A stretch of 64,000 nucleotides of DNA. Source: Ophiobolus disseminans. Taxonomy: Eukaryota > Ascomycota > Dothideomycetes > Pleosporales > Phaeosphaeriaceae. The stretch lies in the NCBI GenBank assembly GCA_010093685.1, contig MU006230.1:453870-517869 (forward strand), read 5' to 3'. The position numbers were made by a program, and so were the translations under genes. The notes under the pieces are model-generated. The model saw nothing but the letters and a program-made list of their open reading frames with translations, was not told where the DNA came from and made no database searches. Every line of letters starts with the position of its first letter. Position 1 is the first letter of the stretch. Below, one piece after another: positions 1-10,709 of this stretch.

Positions 1-1735
1 CGATGATCATGTAATTTCGTTCGATTTGGTGGTGTTCCAAGAATGAGTCTGTAGAGAGGGGAGTGTGTCGTTCAAGCCTAGAGATTGGGAACGCTTGTGC
101 TGACAAAGTTGAAATAGTCTAGGAGCACGAGCCTCATTTAGCTACCGGTGTTGGAAATTTTGATGACCTTCGTCACCAAGCTCAGGCCGTTGACGCGAGG
201 CTGCGTCTTCAGCCCTACCCGATTAATGCGGGTATCACATGGCACCGACCAGGTGTTGTGTCCACGATGGAGAAGAGAGCTAGGCCAGAAGCAACGACCA
301 ACCTCTTGTGAGTTCGCAAGTGCTCAACATGGGTCACGGAGAATATATGCAAGAAACCCGCACCCAAGGACAGGCATCTGCAGGTTGACGAAATATCTTG
401 TTCGCCCGAACGTCGATGACGAGCTGGTCGTCAGCGTGTGCCAGGAAAGACGACCGGTTTGGCTGGGGGCGATGATAACGATGGTGTTGAGGCGCACTCC
501 GCCCGATTGGGATGGGCTTGCGAAGGACAGATGGGCCGTCAGTGGCAGTGCTGTGGGTCGCCCAAACCTCGGCCAGGGTCTTCGGAAACAATCTGAGGCA
601 GCGTGGAAGCTCGGCGGAACTTCTGCAAGTCTCGGAAGCCATTGCGCACGTTCGTGGGTTTGTTTGCCGAGGCAATTCGCCACCGCCAGAGACGCTCCTT
701 GATTAATCCGCAGCCCCGTCCGAACTGTGTCCAGATGGCTGGAGCATGTTTCATCAAGTGGTGATCAAGAGTCAAGACGGGTACCACGGTACACCTACGT
801 AGGGCTGCAGGCGTTATTGGTAGCGTGCGGAGGAGCGATATCAACAGCTTTTCGAGGGCTGCTGCTCTACAGGCTGGACGTGATTTGCCGGTTTGCACTC
901 GATGATAACCTGCTGGAGTGGGGCAGGCATCGAAAAGAGGCCGGCTAGGAATGACGAGACGGCATCCAAGTGGCATCACCACGGCGTGAGTTTGAGGTAG
1001 ACTTGCAGCCGGCTCGCCGAGCCGACGTGCGGTGACAGACCGCCCATTTGCAAATCGTCGCAACAGTGCACTAAGGCGTCGTATAATGAATGTTCATATA
1101 GGCGAGCATGGCGCCGATGCTGCTGCAAGTTAGACGGACAGAATCTGGGGAAGTCTCGCCGTGTGGGATTGATGAGATGCGCGCAGCGAAGGCAGCGCCG
1201 CGCCACCCAGAAACGTCTCGCCGCCGAGATCATCACTTCTTTGACAGCAGAGTCCCGCTAGCCTCGAAATCTTTTACGCACCTTCACAGCGCGCGGCACC
1301 GTCTAGCCCGTGCAGCAGCCGGCACAGCGAATGGTGGGCGGCGCTAGATCCGGTGCGTGCAAAGTTACGACGATTACAGGCCTCGAAGGCTCGCGGCCGC
1401 TCATGCAAGGTCCCCAGCGTCCCCGGTTCTTTCCAAAGCTTTCGCTTAGCGTGCACAAAGTGTTGGGGTTCAACAGACGAGTTCCATTCCACCGCCTTTA
1501 ATTGTCGCCCTCCACCCGCTCTTTCCTGCTCCTCATCCCATCCTGCCTCCTGCACCACACACATTCCACCTCGTCATTCACTCGAGTGTGGTGAAGTCTC
1601 CCGTCGCTGTCGGAGCTTCAATTTGCACATCGGAAGTCGGCCGGAGCTTTTCGCGAGCGACTAGTCACTTCCCTACCCTACCTTACCACCTCCGTCGCCA
1701 TTTCTCCCTCCCTTTCCTCACCACAACCCCACAAC
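1..1735. other. left-edge intergenic region / OLE1 upstream region
   Basis: No convincing coding sequence was found. The longer open frames begin with GTG or TTG and show no domain pattern. The last 240 bases before the OLE1 start are strongly pyrimidine-rich, as in long 5' leaders of highly expressed fungal genes. The region probably contains the promoter and leader of the desaturase gene. Confidence 0.5.
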
Positions 1736-3230
1736 ATGCCTTCTCACCAGGCTGTCGCCGGCATGCAGGCCGTTGACCCCAATTACGTCAAGCAAAAGGG
1801 CTCCATGGCGAGCACCAACGAGCCCAACCGCAATCCCAAGTACGACCCCAAGAAAACGCACATCACCGACACGCCCATCACACGGGCGAACTGGTACAAG
1901 CACGTCAACTGGCTCAACGTAAGCTCCCCTACGAAGCTCGAGTACGCAGCAACCGCTAACACCCCACAAGGTCATCTTCATCCTCGGCGTGCCTCTCGCC
2001 GGCTGCGTTACCGCCTTCTGGACGCCCCTGCGGTGGCAGACGGCTGCATGGGCCGTCATCTACTACTTCTGGACCGGCCTCGGAATCACAGCTGGATACC
2101 ATCGCCTCTGGGCACACAAGTCCTACAACGCCAGTCTGCCACTGAGAATCTGGCTCGCTGCCGTCGGTGCTGGCGCCGTCGAGGGCTCCATCCGCTGGTG
2201 GAGCCGTGACCACCGCGCCCACCACCGCTACACCGACACCAACAAGGACCCATACAGCGTCCGCAAGGGCCTTCTCTACAGCCATCTCGGCTGGATGATC
2301 ATGAAGCAGAACCCCAAGCGCATTGGCCGCACCGACATCACCGATCTCAACGAGGACCCCGTCGTTGTCTGGCAGCACCAGAACTTCATCAAGTGTCTCA
2401 TCTTCATGGGCGTCGTCTTCCCCTCAGCTGTCGCTGGCCTCTGTTGGGGCGACTGGATGGGCGGCTTCATCTACGCCGGTATCCTCCGCATCTTCTTCGT
2501 CCAGCAGGCCACCTTCTGCGTCAACTCTCTTGCTCACTGGCTCGGTGACCAGCCCTTCGACGACCGCAACAGCCCCAGGGACCACGTCATCACCGCACTC
2601 GTCACTCTCGGCGAGGGTTATCACAACTTCCACCACGAGTTCCCCTCCGATTACCGCAACGCCATCGAGTGGAACCAGTATGACCCCACCAAGTGGTCCA
2701 TCTGGGTATGGAGCAAGCTCGGTCTCGCTTCCAACCTCAAGCAGTTCCGCTCCAACGAGATCGAAAAGGGTCGTGTCCAGCAGCTCCAGAAGAAGATCGA
2801 CCAGAAGCGCGCTAAGCTCGACTGGGGCGTTCCTCTCGACCAGCTCCCCGTCATTGAGTGGGAAGATTACGTCGAGCAGGCCAAGAACGGCCGCGGTCTG
2901 ATCGCTGTCGCTGGTGTTGTCCATGATGTCACCGACTTCATCAACGAGCACCCCGGTGGCAAGACCCTCATCAAGAGCGGTGTTGGCAAGGACGCCACCG
3001 CCATGTTCAACGGCGGTGTTTACTTCCACTCGAACGGCGCACACAACCTGCTCTCGACCATGAGAGTCGGTGTCATCCGAGGTGGATGCGAGGTTGAGAT
3101 CTGGAAGCGCGCTCAACGGGAGAATAAGGATGTCGGCCTCGTCAAGGATGACCAGGGCAACCAAATTTACCGGGCAGGCAATCAGATCACCAAGGTCGCT
3201 CAACCCATCGAAAGTGCTAGTGCAGCATAG
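1736..3230 (+). CDS. OLE1: delta-9 stearoyl-CoA desaturase with C-terminal cytochrome b5 domain
   Basis: Introduces the first double bond into palmitoyl- and stearoyl-CoA in the endoplasmic reticulum membrane, using electrons delivered by its own cytochrome b5 domain. Exons 1736-1918 and 1971-3230; the intron 1919-1970 is phase 0 and GT-AG, giving 480 aa, close to the fungal family size. All three di-iron histidine boxes are visible: HRLWAH near residue 105, HRAHH near 142 and HNFHH near 280. Hydrophobic segments lie between them. The heme-binding HPGG motif of cytochrome b5 follows in the C-terminal third. The ATG at 1736 follows a pyrimidine-rich leader and gives the usual hydrophilic N-terminus. 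It shares the acyl-CoA pool with the synthetase gene at 6.1-8.4 kb. Confidence 0.96.
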
Positions 3231-3685
3231 ATGGATGTCTCTCATTTTTACGAGCGATGCATGGCGTTTGGGATGCTTCTCTTCCAGGGCGGACAGAGTT
3301 AATTATTTGAGTTCTCTGCGTTCGTTAGACAGCATTACAGTCACGATGCTCAGTCACATTAGAGGGCGTATGTTTGCAGCCTCGCTTGAGCGAGAGGCTT
3401 TTGATTGAAAAGTAACACGGCCTAGACCGAAAATGATAATCATCCATGACCTCCATCATATCTTCGTGTTTGCATAATTGTGAGTCTTTTGTCTTGTATT
3501 TCAAAATTGCGTAATAGTGTTCAGTGCCGAATACTTCTCTATATTGACCTTCATGACGCTGGTGCCTTCCCTTCCCGACCAGACCGTCCGTGCGCCTAAT
3601 GTAAACACCCAACTCGTCTGCGACACAACTCCAACGCTTCCTCACCCACGTTCTCGTGCTATACTGCATTCGACCTCTTGAAACA
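3231..3685. other. intergenic, OLE1 3' end and TDP1 upstream
   Basis: Contains the 3' region of the desaturase and the TDP1 promoter. No gene or clear motif was recognised. Confidence 0.5.
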
Positions 3686-5694
3686 ATGACGAGCCAAGAT
3701 AGCGAACAACCAGCAAAACGCCGAAGGCTCAATGCTAATGTGCCGAATCTAGCCACGGCTGCAGAACATCATCATGCAGCACTCAACAGGCCAATCAGCC
3801 CGCCAGCCTCAAATCGCAAAAATCTCGTTCGAGAGCCGGTGCTCACACCTTCTTGGGGATTTGGAAATGTGCGAGCCGGAGCGTCTATACCGGTGCCACC
3901 AGATGCAGCCGCACAGCAAGATAGGCCTGCAGCAGGAGATGGCGTAAAGGAGGAAGATACTGAATATTTGTCATCACCAACTCAACTCACTCGGATCGAG
4001 GACATGGCGCCCCATCAAAATATTGATGCTGTGGGCTTACAGGAAATCCTGGGTGACCCATTAATCAAAGAGTGCTGGAATTTCAATTATCTGTTTGATA
4101 TTGACTTTGTGATGCAAGTGTATCCTGGCTACCCCCAAAGAAGAGCATTGACACCTGTCCAGGAAACACTTCGACTCAGATGTGCGAGACTTGGTCACGG
4201 TCAAAATCATTCATGGTTTCTGGAAGAATGAAGATGAGAATAGGATCAGTCTGTTGGTATGTAGCACCTCCACATCCTTTCTCAAGTGTACAATACTGAC
4301 ATCCGTTTAGGAGGCAGGAGAGCGCTATCCAAACGTTCAGCTCATCCCAGCATATATTCCTGATACTTTCGGTACTCATCATTCCAAAATGATCGTGCTC
4401 TTTCGCCATGATGATTGTGCTCAAATTGTCATACATACAGGTATGTGTTAGCGTATGAATTGACATTAGACTGTTACTGATCTTTGATCTCAATCTGGCA
4501 GCGAATATGATCACCAGAGACTGGGGCAACATGACACAAGCTGTCTGGAAGTCACCTCTGCTTCCGCTCCTCACCTCCACCGATGCATCGAATCTAGCCA
4601 GCCCAGCCGATGTCACTGCTCATTCTATTGGCAACGGTGAGCGCTTCAAAGTCGATTTCACACGGTATCTCAAGGCGTACGGTAACCGGCTGAAACCCTT
4701 GGTTACACTGCTAGACGATTACGACTTCTCCGCCATCCGAGCAGCGTTCATAGGCAGTGCTCCCTCAAGGCAAAAGCCTGCCACTGCACAACCATTGGAA
4801 CAAACCTCTTTCGGATGGCTTGGTCTCCAAGAGATTCTCTCTACTATACCCGTTAAAGAGAATCTGACAGCTATATCGCCGCCACACATAGTCATACAGA
4901 TCTCGTCAATAGCGACATTAGGTGCAGCGCCAACATGGCTCACATGCCTTCAGTCTGCTCTTGCTCGCTCAGCCGTTTGCACACCAACACCACCAGCAGC
5001 ATCAGCTTTCTTCAAGAAGCGCGAGCCATCAAGTCCTCAATCGTCGAAGCAATCACAGAAGCCAACGTTCAACATCATCTTCCCAACACCCAATGAGATC
5101 CGCACATCACTCGACGGCTACGGTTCTGGAGCCTCTATACACATCAAACTCCAATCTCAGCAGCAGCAAAAGTCGCAAGAATATCTCCACCCCCTCTTCT
5201 GCCACTGGAAAGCTCCGTCAACACCCTCTACTAGCAAGTCCAGCACTGAGAGACATGGTGAAGCCCTCCGCGGCCCAGCAGCACCGCACATCAAGGTCTA
5301 TGTTCGCTTCGGCGACCATGACCACAAGACCATCGACTGGGCAATGCTCACGTCAGCCAACCTGAGCAAGCAAGCTTGGGGCGACGTCGTTAACAAGAAA
5401 GACGAGATCTGGATCCAGAGCTGGGAGGCTGGCGTTGTGGTATGGCCTGCGCTGCTTGCTGAGGAAGATGCCGCGAAGGAGACGATTATGGTGCCAGTGT
5501 TTGGGAAGGACATGCCTGGACCTGAAGATGTTGTTGGTATTGAGGGGGCAAACAGCAAGACTGTTGTTGGCTTTCGAATGCCGTATGATCTACCGCTCAG
5601 TCCGTATGCGAGTACTGATACCCCGTGGTGCGCGACGATGCAGTACTTGGAGCCGGATTGGAAGGGCATGGCGTGGGCTGGGTATGGGAAGTGA
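3686..5694 (+). CDS. TDP1: tyrosyl-DNA phosphodiesterase 1
   Basis: Nuclear DNA-repair enzyme of the phospholipase D superfamily. It hydrolyses the 3'-phosphotyrosyl bond left by stalled topoisomerase I. Predicted exons are 3686-4113, 4163-4256, 4311-4440 and 4502-5694, giving 614 aa. The first HxK catalytic motif is THHSKM (His198, Lys200). The second is HIK (His480, Lys482), followed by TSANLSK (Asn504). The N-terminal ~100 residues are disordered and begin with a basic KRRR stretch that could be a nuclear signal. The first intron appears to be GC-AG (donor GCAAGT at 4114). Using it joins FVM to KHFDSDVRDLV in the family-typical way, whereas the nearby GT donor gives the wrong frame. The start is the first ATG in good context. 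Confidence 0.93.
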
Positions 5695-6111
5695 AAGTCC
5701 TTTCCGGTAGGTGGTGGATTCTCAGGGACTGCAAAATGTTGTTAACAGCTATATGGCATGTGACCATAGTAGCAAGGAGTTACTCAATGTTGGTCGCGAA
5801 TACAATCAAGAGCATGACTGTCCTTAAAATCCTCCTCGTAGTATTCTAGACATTACGAACTATCATCGAAAGGAGCGACATGTAAGTAGAGCTAAATAAA
5901 TTATACGCTATATACCATATTTCTCCATCCATCGCCAGACCCAGCTAGAAGTACAAGACGCAGATTCGTTCATCGTGATAGGCAGGTATCTCCCGAGCAA
6001 AACACTGACTAATTCCCTCGACCCACATATATCCATCCTCCAATTCAATAATCCGTCGTTGCGTACGCGCATCTTGTATCGCCAGGAAGCACGCGCGGGG
6101 TATAGCGATGC
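5695..6111. other. convergent 3' intergenic region
   Basis: Lies between the convergent TDP1 and acyl-CoA synthetase genes. It is AT-rich and probably holds both 3' ends and polyadenylation sites. No gene was seen. Confidence 0.5.
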
Positions 6112-8364
6112 TCATGAGCGGCCATAAGCCTGGTCGACTTCCTTGGTGTACTGCTTCAAGATGCCCTTGCGGTTCAGCTTTTGAGCTGCGGTCGTGAGGC
6201 CCTATCGGATATGTTAGAATTATGTTTCTTCGTTTTTATGGAGAGTAAAAGTGTCAAGACTTACGTTCTGCGGCGTCCACTCCTCATCGGCAAGTACAAC
6301 ACCCTCGACAATCTCAAAACCCGCAAGTCCGCCCTTCTGGCCAGCCGACTGCAGCTGCTTCAACACCGCGCTGTTCATCTTCTTATCGTGGACTAGCTCC
6401 TCGAGATGGTCACCCTTGACGCCCTGTTCGGCTGCGAGTTTCTTGAGCGCGGGCTCCGCAGGGACGATGATAGCGATGGGCTTTGCGCGGTCTTCTGCGG
6501 CGTAGACGCAGATGTTTGCGACAATGGGCGCGCTGCGGTACACGGATTCAAGTTTCTCGAGCGCGATGTATTCGCCGGCGAGCGTCTTGACGAGGTTCTT
6601 CTTGCGGTCGATGATGCGGATTTGGCCGTGGGAGTCGAATTCGCCAATGTCGCCCGTCTTGAACCAGCCGTCGTCGGTGAAGGATTCTTTGGTCTCTTCC
6701 TCCATGTCGAGGTAGCCGGATACAACGCCACCACCGCGGATCCAGATCTCACCCTGGGGAGGATTGCTCTTGGCGAAGTAGCCTGCGTCGGCAAAATCCA
6801 CGAGCTTCATTTCGACGCAGGCGGGCATCTCGCCGAGGGCTTGGTCGGTCCAAGCCATGGGGTCCATGAGCGCGCCCATGGCGCATGTCTCTGTGAGGCC
6901 GTATCCAGAGATCATGGGTGTGATGGCGACAGAGATGAAGCGCTGCGTCTCTTTCGAGATGGGGCCACCGCCGTTCAGGCAAATTCTGAGTCTCCCACCC
7001 GTCGCCTCCTTGACCTTGTTGAAAACCACGGCATCGAGGACCCCGCTGCCAGGGAGTCCAGAGCCAAGTAGGAAGTTTTTAGCGGCGAAAGCGCCCCAGA
7101 ACATGTTGGTCTTGAGCGCGCCACCTGCCTGGACCTTGCTGACGATGCCCTTCTTGACCGTCTCCCAGACTTGCGGAACACCGACTAGCACGGTGGGCTT
7201 CAGCTCGCGAATGTCACCAGCGCAATTGCGGACGGAGGTATCGGAGAGCGTGCGGATGGTGCCATAGCCGAGTGTTCCGCCCCAGTAGAGCACGGCGTTC
7301 TCGAAGACGAACTCGAGGATATGGGCGGCGGGAAGATATGCGAGGAGAACGTCACCGGGTCCGAGGTACTTGCCAACGATGACATCCACGCCGGCGACTA
7401 GTCTAGTTAGCATGTGATCGGAACGTGAAAGGGAAAAAACTTACTGGCAGCAACAATGTTGCGGTGCTTGATCATTACGCCCTTTGGTGTGCCAGTCGAT
7501 CCTGATGTGTACATGATGCATGCCAGGTCTTCAGGCTTGGGAGGAATTGGCTCTGCAGGGTTCTCCTCACCCAGCTTGATGAACTCGTCAAAGCTCAACA
7601 CCTTCAAGTGTGGGTGTGCGCTTGTGAGCTTCTCGATGTCCTTGGGGTTCGGGTCGTTTTTTGTGCAGTAGACAACGACCTGGATGTCCTTGGCCTCCTT
7701 GAAGGGGTTGACGAGCTTGGGGAGGAGTTCGGGGTCGGTGAACATGATCTTCGCCTTGGTCTGGTGCATCGAGTGCTTGAGACCTTCCTCGCCGAGCGTG
7801 TCGTACGCGGTTACGATGGCGAGGGACTGTGAGAGGGCGCCTGCGTGGCATATATTAGCGCTGTGTCCATCTACTCCATCTGAAATGCTCACCGTGAGCT
7901 GAAGCCAGCCATTGCATGCTCGTCGCCGCAAAAAGATGCATCCGGTCTTCTGGCTTGAACCCGAGCTTCTGCACGGCCGAACCGACGGCCAGCGCCATCT
8001 TCTCGAACTCGACAAAGCTTTTGTAGGCGAATGAGCTCAGCTCGAAGTACTCCCAGTTCTTGTCGACCTCCTGCTCCTTGCCGTCGATCATCTTCTTGAT
8101 CTTCTTCGTCTCGTTGATCTTGTTGACGATGCGTCGCGCACCGACGGCCTTTGCGTTGCCATACTTTGCAGACGAGTAGCGCAGGACCTCGTACATGGTG
8201 GTGACCTCGGGCGCAGGCGTGAGCTTGAGCTGGTCCTTGGCTGCAAGGTTACGGCGCGGTAACGTCTCGCCCTCGACTTGCTGTGCGCCGGCCACTTCCG
8301 CCGTGTATGGCCCCTTCCTCGTGGCCTGGGCCTGGGGCGCCAGCTTCTTCAGATCCTGTGGCAT
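6112..8364 (-). CDS. FAA1: long-chain fatty-acid-CoA ligase (acyl-CoA synthetase)
   Basis: Activates long-chain fatty acids to acyl-CoA using ATP, supplying lipid synthesis, remodelling and beta-oxidation. Four exons on the minus strand: 8364-7893, 7840-7445, 7397-6265 and 6201-6112. All junctions are GT-AG and in phase, giving 696 aa, as expected for Faa1/Faa4-type enzymes. The AMP-binding P-loop YTSGSTGTPKG lies near residues 265-275. The later adenylation signature contains DGWFKTGDIG followed by DRKKNLVKT. The last exon encodes QKLNRKGILKQY, the conserved C-terminus of fungal Faa proteins. A hydrophobic stretch upstream in the same frame is left out because the ATG at 8364 (MPQDLKK) matches the family start. 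It is divergent from the RKM5-type gene, 631 bp apart. Confidence 0.95.
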
Positions 8365-8995
8365 CGTGTAGATATTACTGGGTTTGGGTGTGAGAGCGTG
8401 GAGGTACAGGGAGATGGGTATCGCAGAGAGTATTAGTAGGAAGAGTAGTCTTGGGTGTATTGCCGCCAGCGGGATGCAGCGGATATGAGGGGGTATAAGG
8501 CTGGGGCAGACTTCAGGCGGGTGTTGTTCGCAGTAAGTAGCTTTCACTGCTGCCCGCCAACCCGTCGCCAAGCGCGTGTCCAAGCTTCATAGCGATGACG
8601 CACCGAATGGGGAAGCCTCCGCCCTGGTGCTCCTGCCGTCTCCACTTCAGAACCACGTAAGCTGGTTTTCGTGTCAACGAGACGATTGCTGCAGGGGAAG
8701 CCGTGCGATCGACGCCGCAGCAAGGTCTCGCCAGTTACACATCCCAACTTCACTTGTTGTTCGTTTTGAACACGACACACGTCAACCAGCACCGCCCTTG
8801 AGGCAGAGTCCGGCCGGCCACTAGGCACCCAAGACCGCAGACATACAGCCAAGATTTATCAGGCCGCACACAGATCCTCCATTGGCACTTGAGCATTTCG
8901 CTTGCGCTGCATCACGAGCCGTCCAACCCAGACAAAGACGCGAACGCCTCGTGTTGCCAAGCACCGACTCCGCATTCGACACAGCGGCAGCCACG
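8365..8995. promoter_or_regulatory. divergent promoter region, FAA1/RKM5
   Basis: 631 bp separate the start codons of two genes pointing away from each other, so both promoters must lie here. No TATA box or distinct operator was recognised. Confidence 0.5.
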
Positions 8996-10569
8996 ATGCA
9001 TCTGACGAGGATCCTGGGGACAGACCCCGTGGCGGATGCTGAAGAAGGTGTGTAAAGTACCTTGAGGCTGTTCATCCGGCGTATCGCAGTCGAGAGATGG
9101 CCCTCGGCTCATCGCATTGCTCTGTCCTTGCGATTCGCTCCACCAAACATCAAAGCATCATGCCTGAGATAACAGCGCATGGACGAGTCAATCAGTGAGG
9201 CGTATGACCGCATGCTCATTCTCTGCAGAGGCGTTTGTGATATTCTCGCAAGATATTCCTTCTCAGTCGCTGGGCTTCATCGACTCGCAGGCATCCACGC
9301 TTGAGATCACCGTTGCAGGCCATGACTTGACCATTCATCAGTCGCGTGGTCTGCTGACCTCAGATCGGAAGGAAGGGACGACTGGTGCAGGTAGGTCTGG
9401 TGTTTTTTCTTCATCTCCATGAGTACATCGAGTCAGCCTTCAACAGTCGCTCAACATCCCTCGGCTTGGCTTTCTTCCTTGATTGGAAGTCATCATATAC
9501 ACCACTCATTGATCTCCAATATACCTCGGTATGAATCAGGGCGGAGTCAGAGCAATAGACAGCTCGCTATGCACTACACGGGCGATCGGTAATGTTGGAC
9601 AGTCGCCACTTCAAATCTGTCACCTAGTTGATCAACCATGCACCAGATACATGTACAAATATCTACATTGAAATATCAGATTGTCTTGTATGATCGCAAC
9701 TAACCACCTGCATAGTTGTCTGGAAAGTCACTCCCCTGTTTGCTCAATGGATTTCCAGCCCAACCAATTTCCTGTTCGCCAACGGACTTCTCAGCTCCAC
9801 CTCTAAGGTTATTGAGCTTGGAGCCGGAGTGTCTGGTATTGGTACGTGGTTCTCTATATTCAGAGTTCAAGACAATCCCTCGCCTGATGCTGTCATGCTT
9901 CGTGTCTTACCCTACAAGACTACACTACGCATCGCAATCTATCATCTGCATGTCAGTGTAGCCTGGATATCCTCGCAAGAATAAAAAAAGAGAATCACTC
10001 TGGAAGGAGATTGCAAGCATCAGTAATCTCCTCCACAGCACCCCCTCCTCCTCACAACCCAAACACTAACCGCTCTCCCCCCAATAGTCGCCCTCACCCT
10101 CAGCCCCCACATATCCCACTACACAGCAACCGACCAACCCTACGTCCTCAAACTCCTCCGCCAAAACATCGCCGAAAATATCTCCACCGTCACACCCAAA
10201 TCCAAACACAAGTCCAAGAACAAGGGCAAAGCATCCCTAGAGGATCCCATCTCAACCCAAGTCCTCGACTGGCAAACCTCCGACCCCACACACCTCCCCG
10301 CCCCCAACCTCGTCATAGCATGCGACTGCATCTACAATGAGTCCCTCATCGAGCCGCTGAACAGCACGTGCGCCGCGCTGTGCGCGCTCGGCGAGCAGCA
10401 ATCGACGCTGTGTTTGGTTGCGCAGCAGTTGCGCAGTTATGATGTGTTTGAAGCGTGGTTGAAGAGCTTCCATGAGAAATTTCACGTGTGGCAGGTTCCG
10501 GACGCGTGTCTGGATGAGGGTTTGAGAGAGGGGAGCGGGTTTGTTGTGCATATTGGGGTTTTGCGGTGA
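8996..10569 (+). CDS. RKM5: RKM5-type ribosomal lysine N-methyltransferase
   Basis: Class I S-adenosylmethionine-dependent methyltransferase of the METTL21-like group. The yeast member Rkm5 methylates a lysine of ribosomal protein L1. Four predicted exons: 8996-9047, 9229-9390, 9716-9841 and 10088-10569. Phases match and the product is 273 aa. The family block DLTIHQS, then TTGAVVWKVTPLF, spans the exon 2/3 junction. SAM-binding motif I, VIELGAGVSG, is near residues 103-112. The next conserved acidic block, ATDQPYV, begins exon 4, and DWQTS follows. The fourth exon has no internal ATG in frame, so a simple ORF search misses it. Two introns are unusually long for this window (325 and 246 nt). 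A basic SKHKSKNKGKAS insert lies between ATDQPYV and DWQTS. Confidence 0.88.
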
Positions 10570-10572
10570 GGG

Positions 10573-10680
10573 TGGATAGTGTATCATGGATGTATTCGCG
10601 GGGATTTAATTTTACGACGACGACTTGGATAGCGGATTGTGGATGTATTCGCGGGGACTTTATTTTGCAGATGAGATTTT
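10573..10680. repeat. imperfect direct repeat of about 53 bp
   Basis: Two head-to-tail copies lie in the 140 bp between the convergent RKM5-type and esterase genes. The core ggatgtattcgcgggga occurs at 10588 and again at 10641, and similarity extends on both sides (ggatagt/ggatagc before, ttta/cttta after). It falls in 3' untranslated sequence. Confidence 0.75.
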
Positions 10681-10709
10681 CGATAGAAATCAGCATCTTC
10701 TTACCCTTT

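Noticed and set aside
148..1063. 184-codon plus and 174-codon minus ORFs at the left edge
   Set aside because: Start with GTG or TTG, overlap each other, no domain and no splice partner.
2424..3245. 273-codon minus-strand ORF
   Set aside because: Exact antisense shadow of the OLE1 coding sequence, caused by its biased codon use; no domain.
6406..7071. 221-codon plus-strand ORF
   Set aside because: Antisense shadow of the acyl-CoA synthetase exon 3.
9842..10340. 109-codon plus ORF (proline/histidine-rich) at 10011
   Set aside because: Wrong frame: it overlaps intron 3 and exon 4 of the RKM5-type gene, whose true frame carries the methyltransferase motifs.
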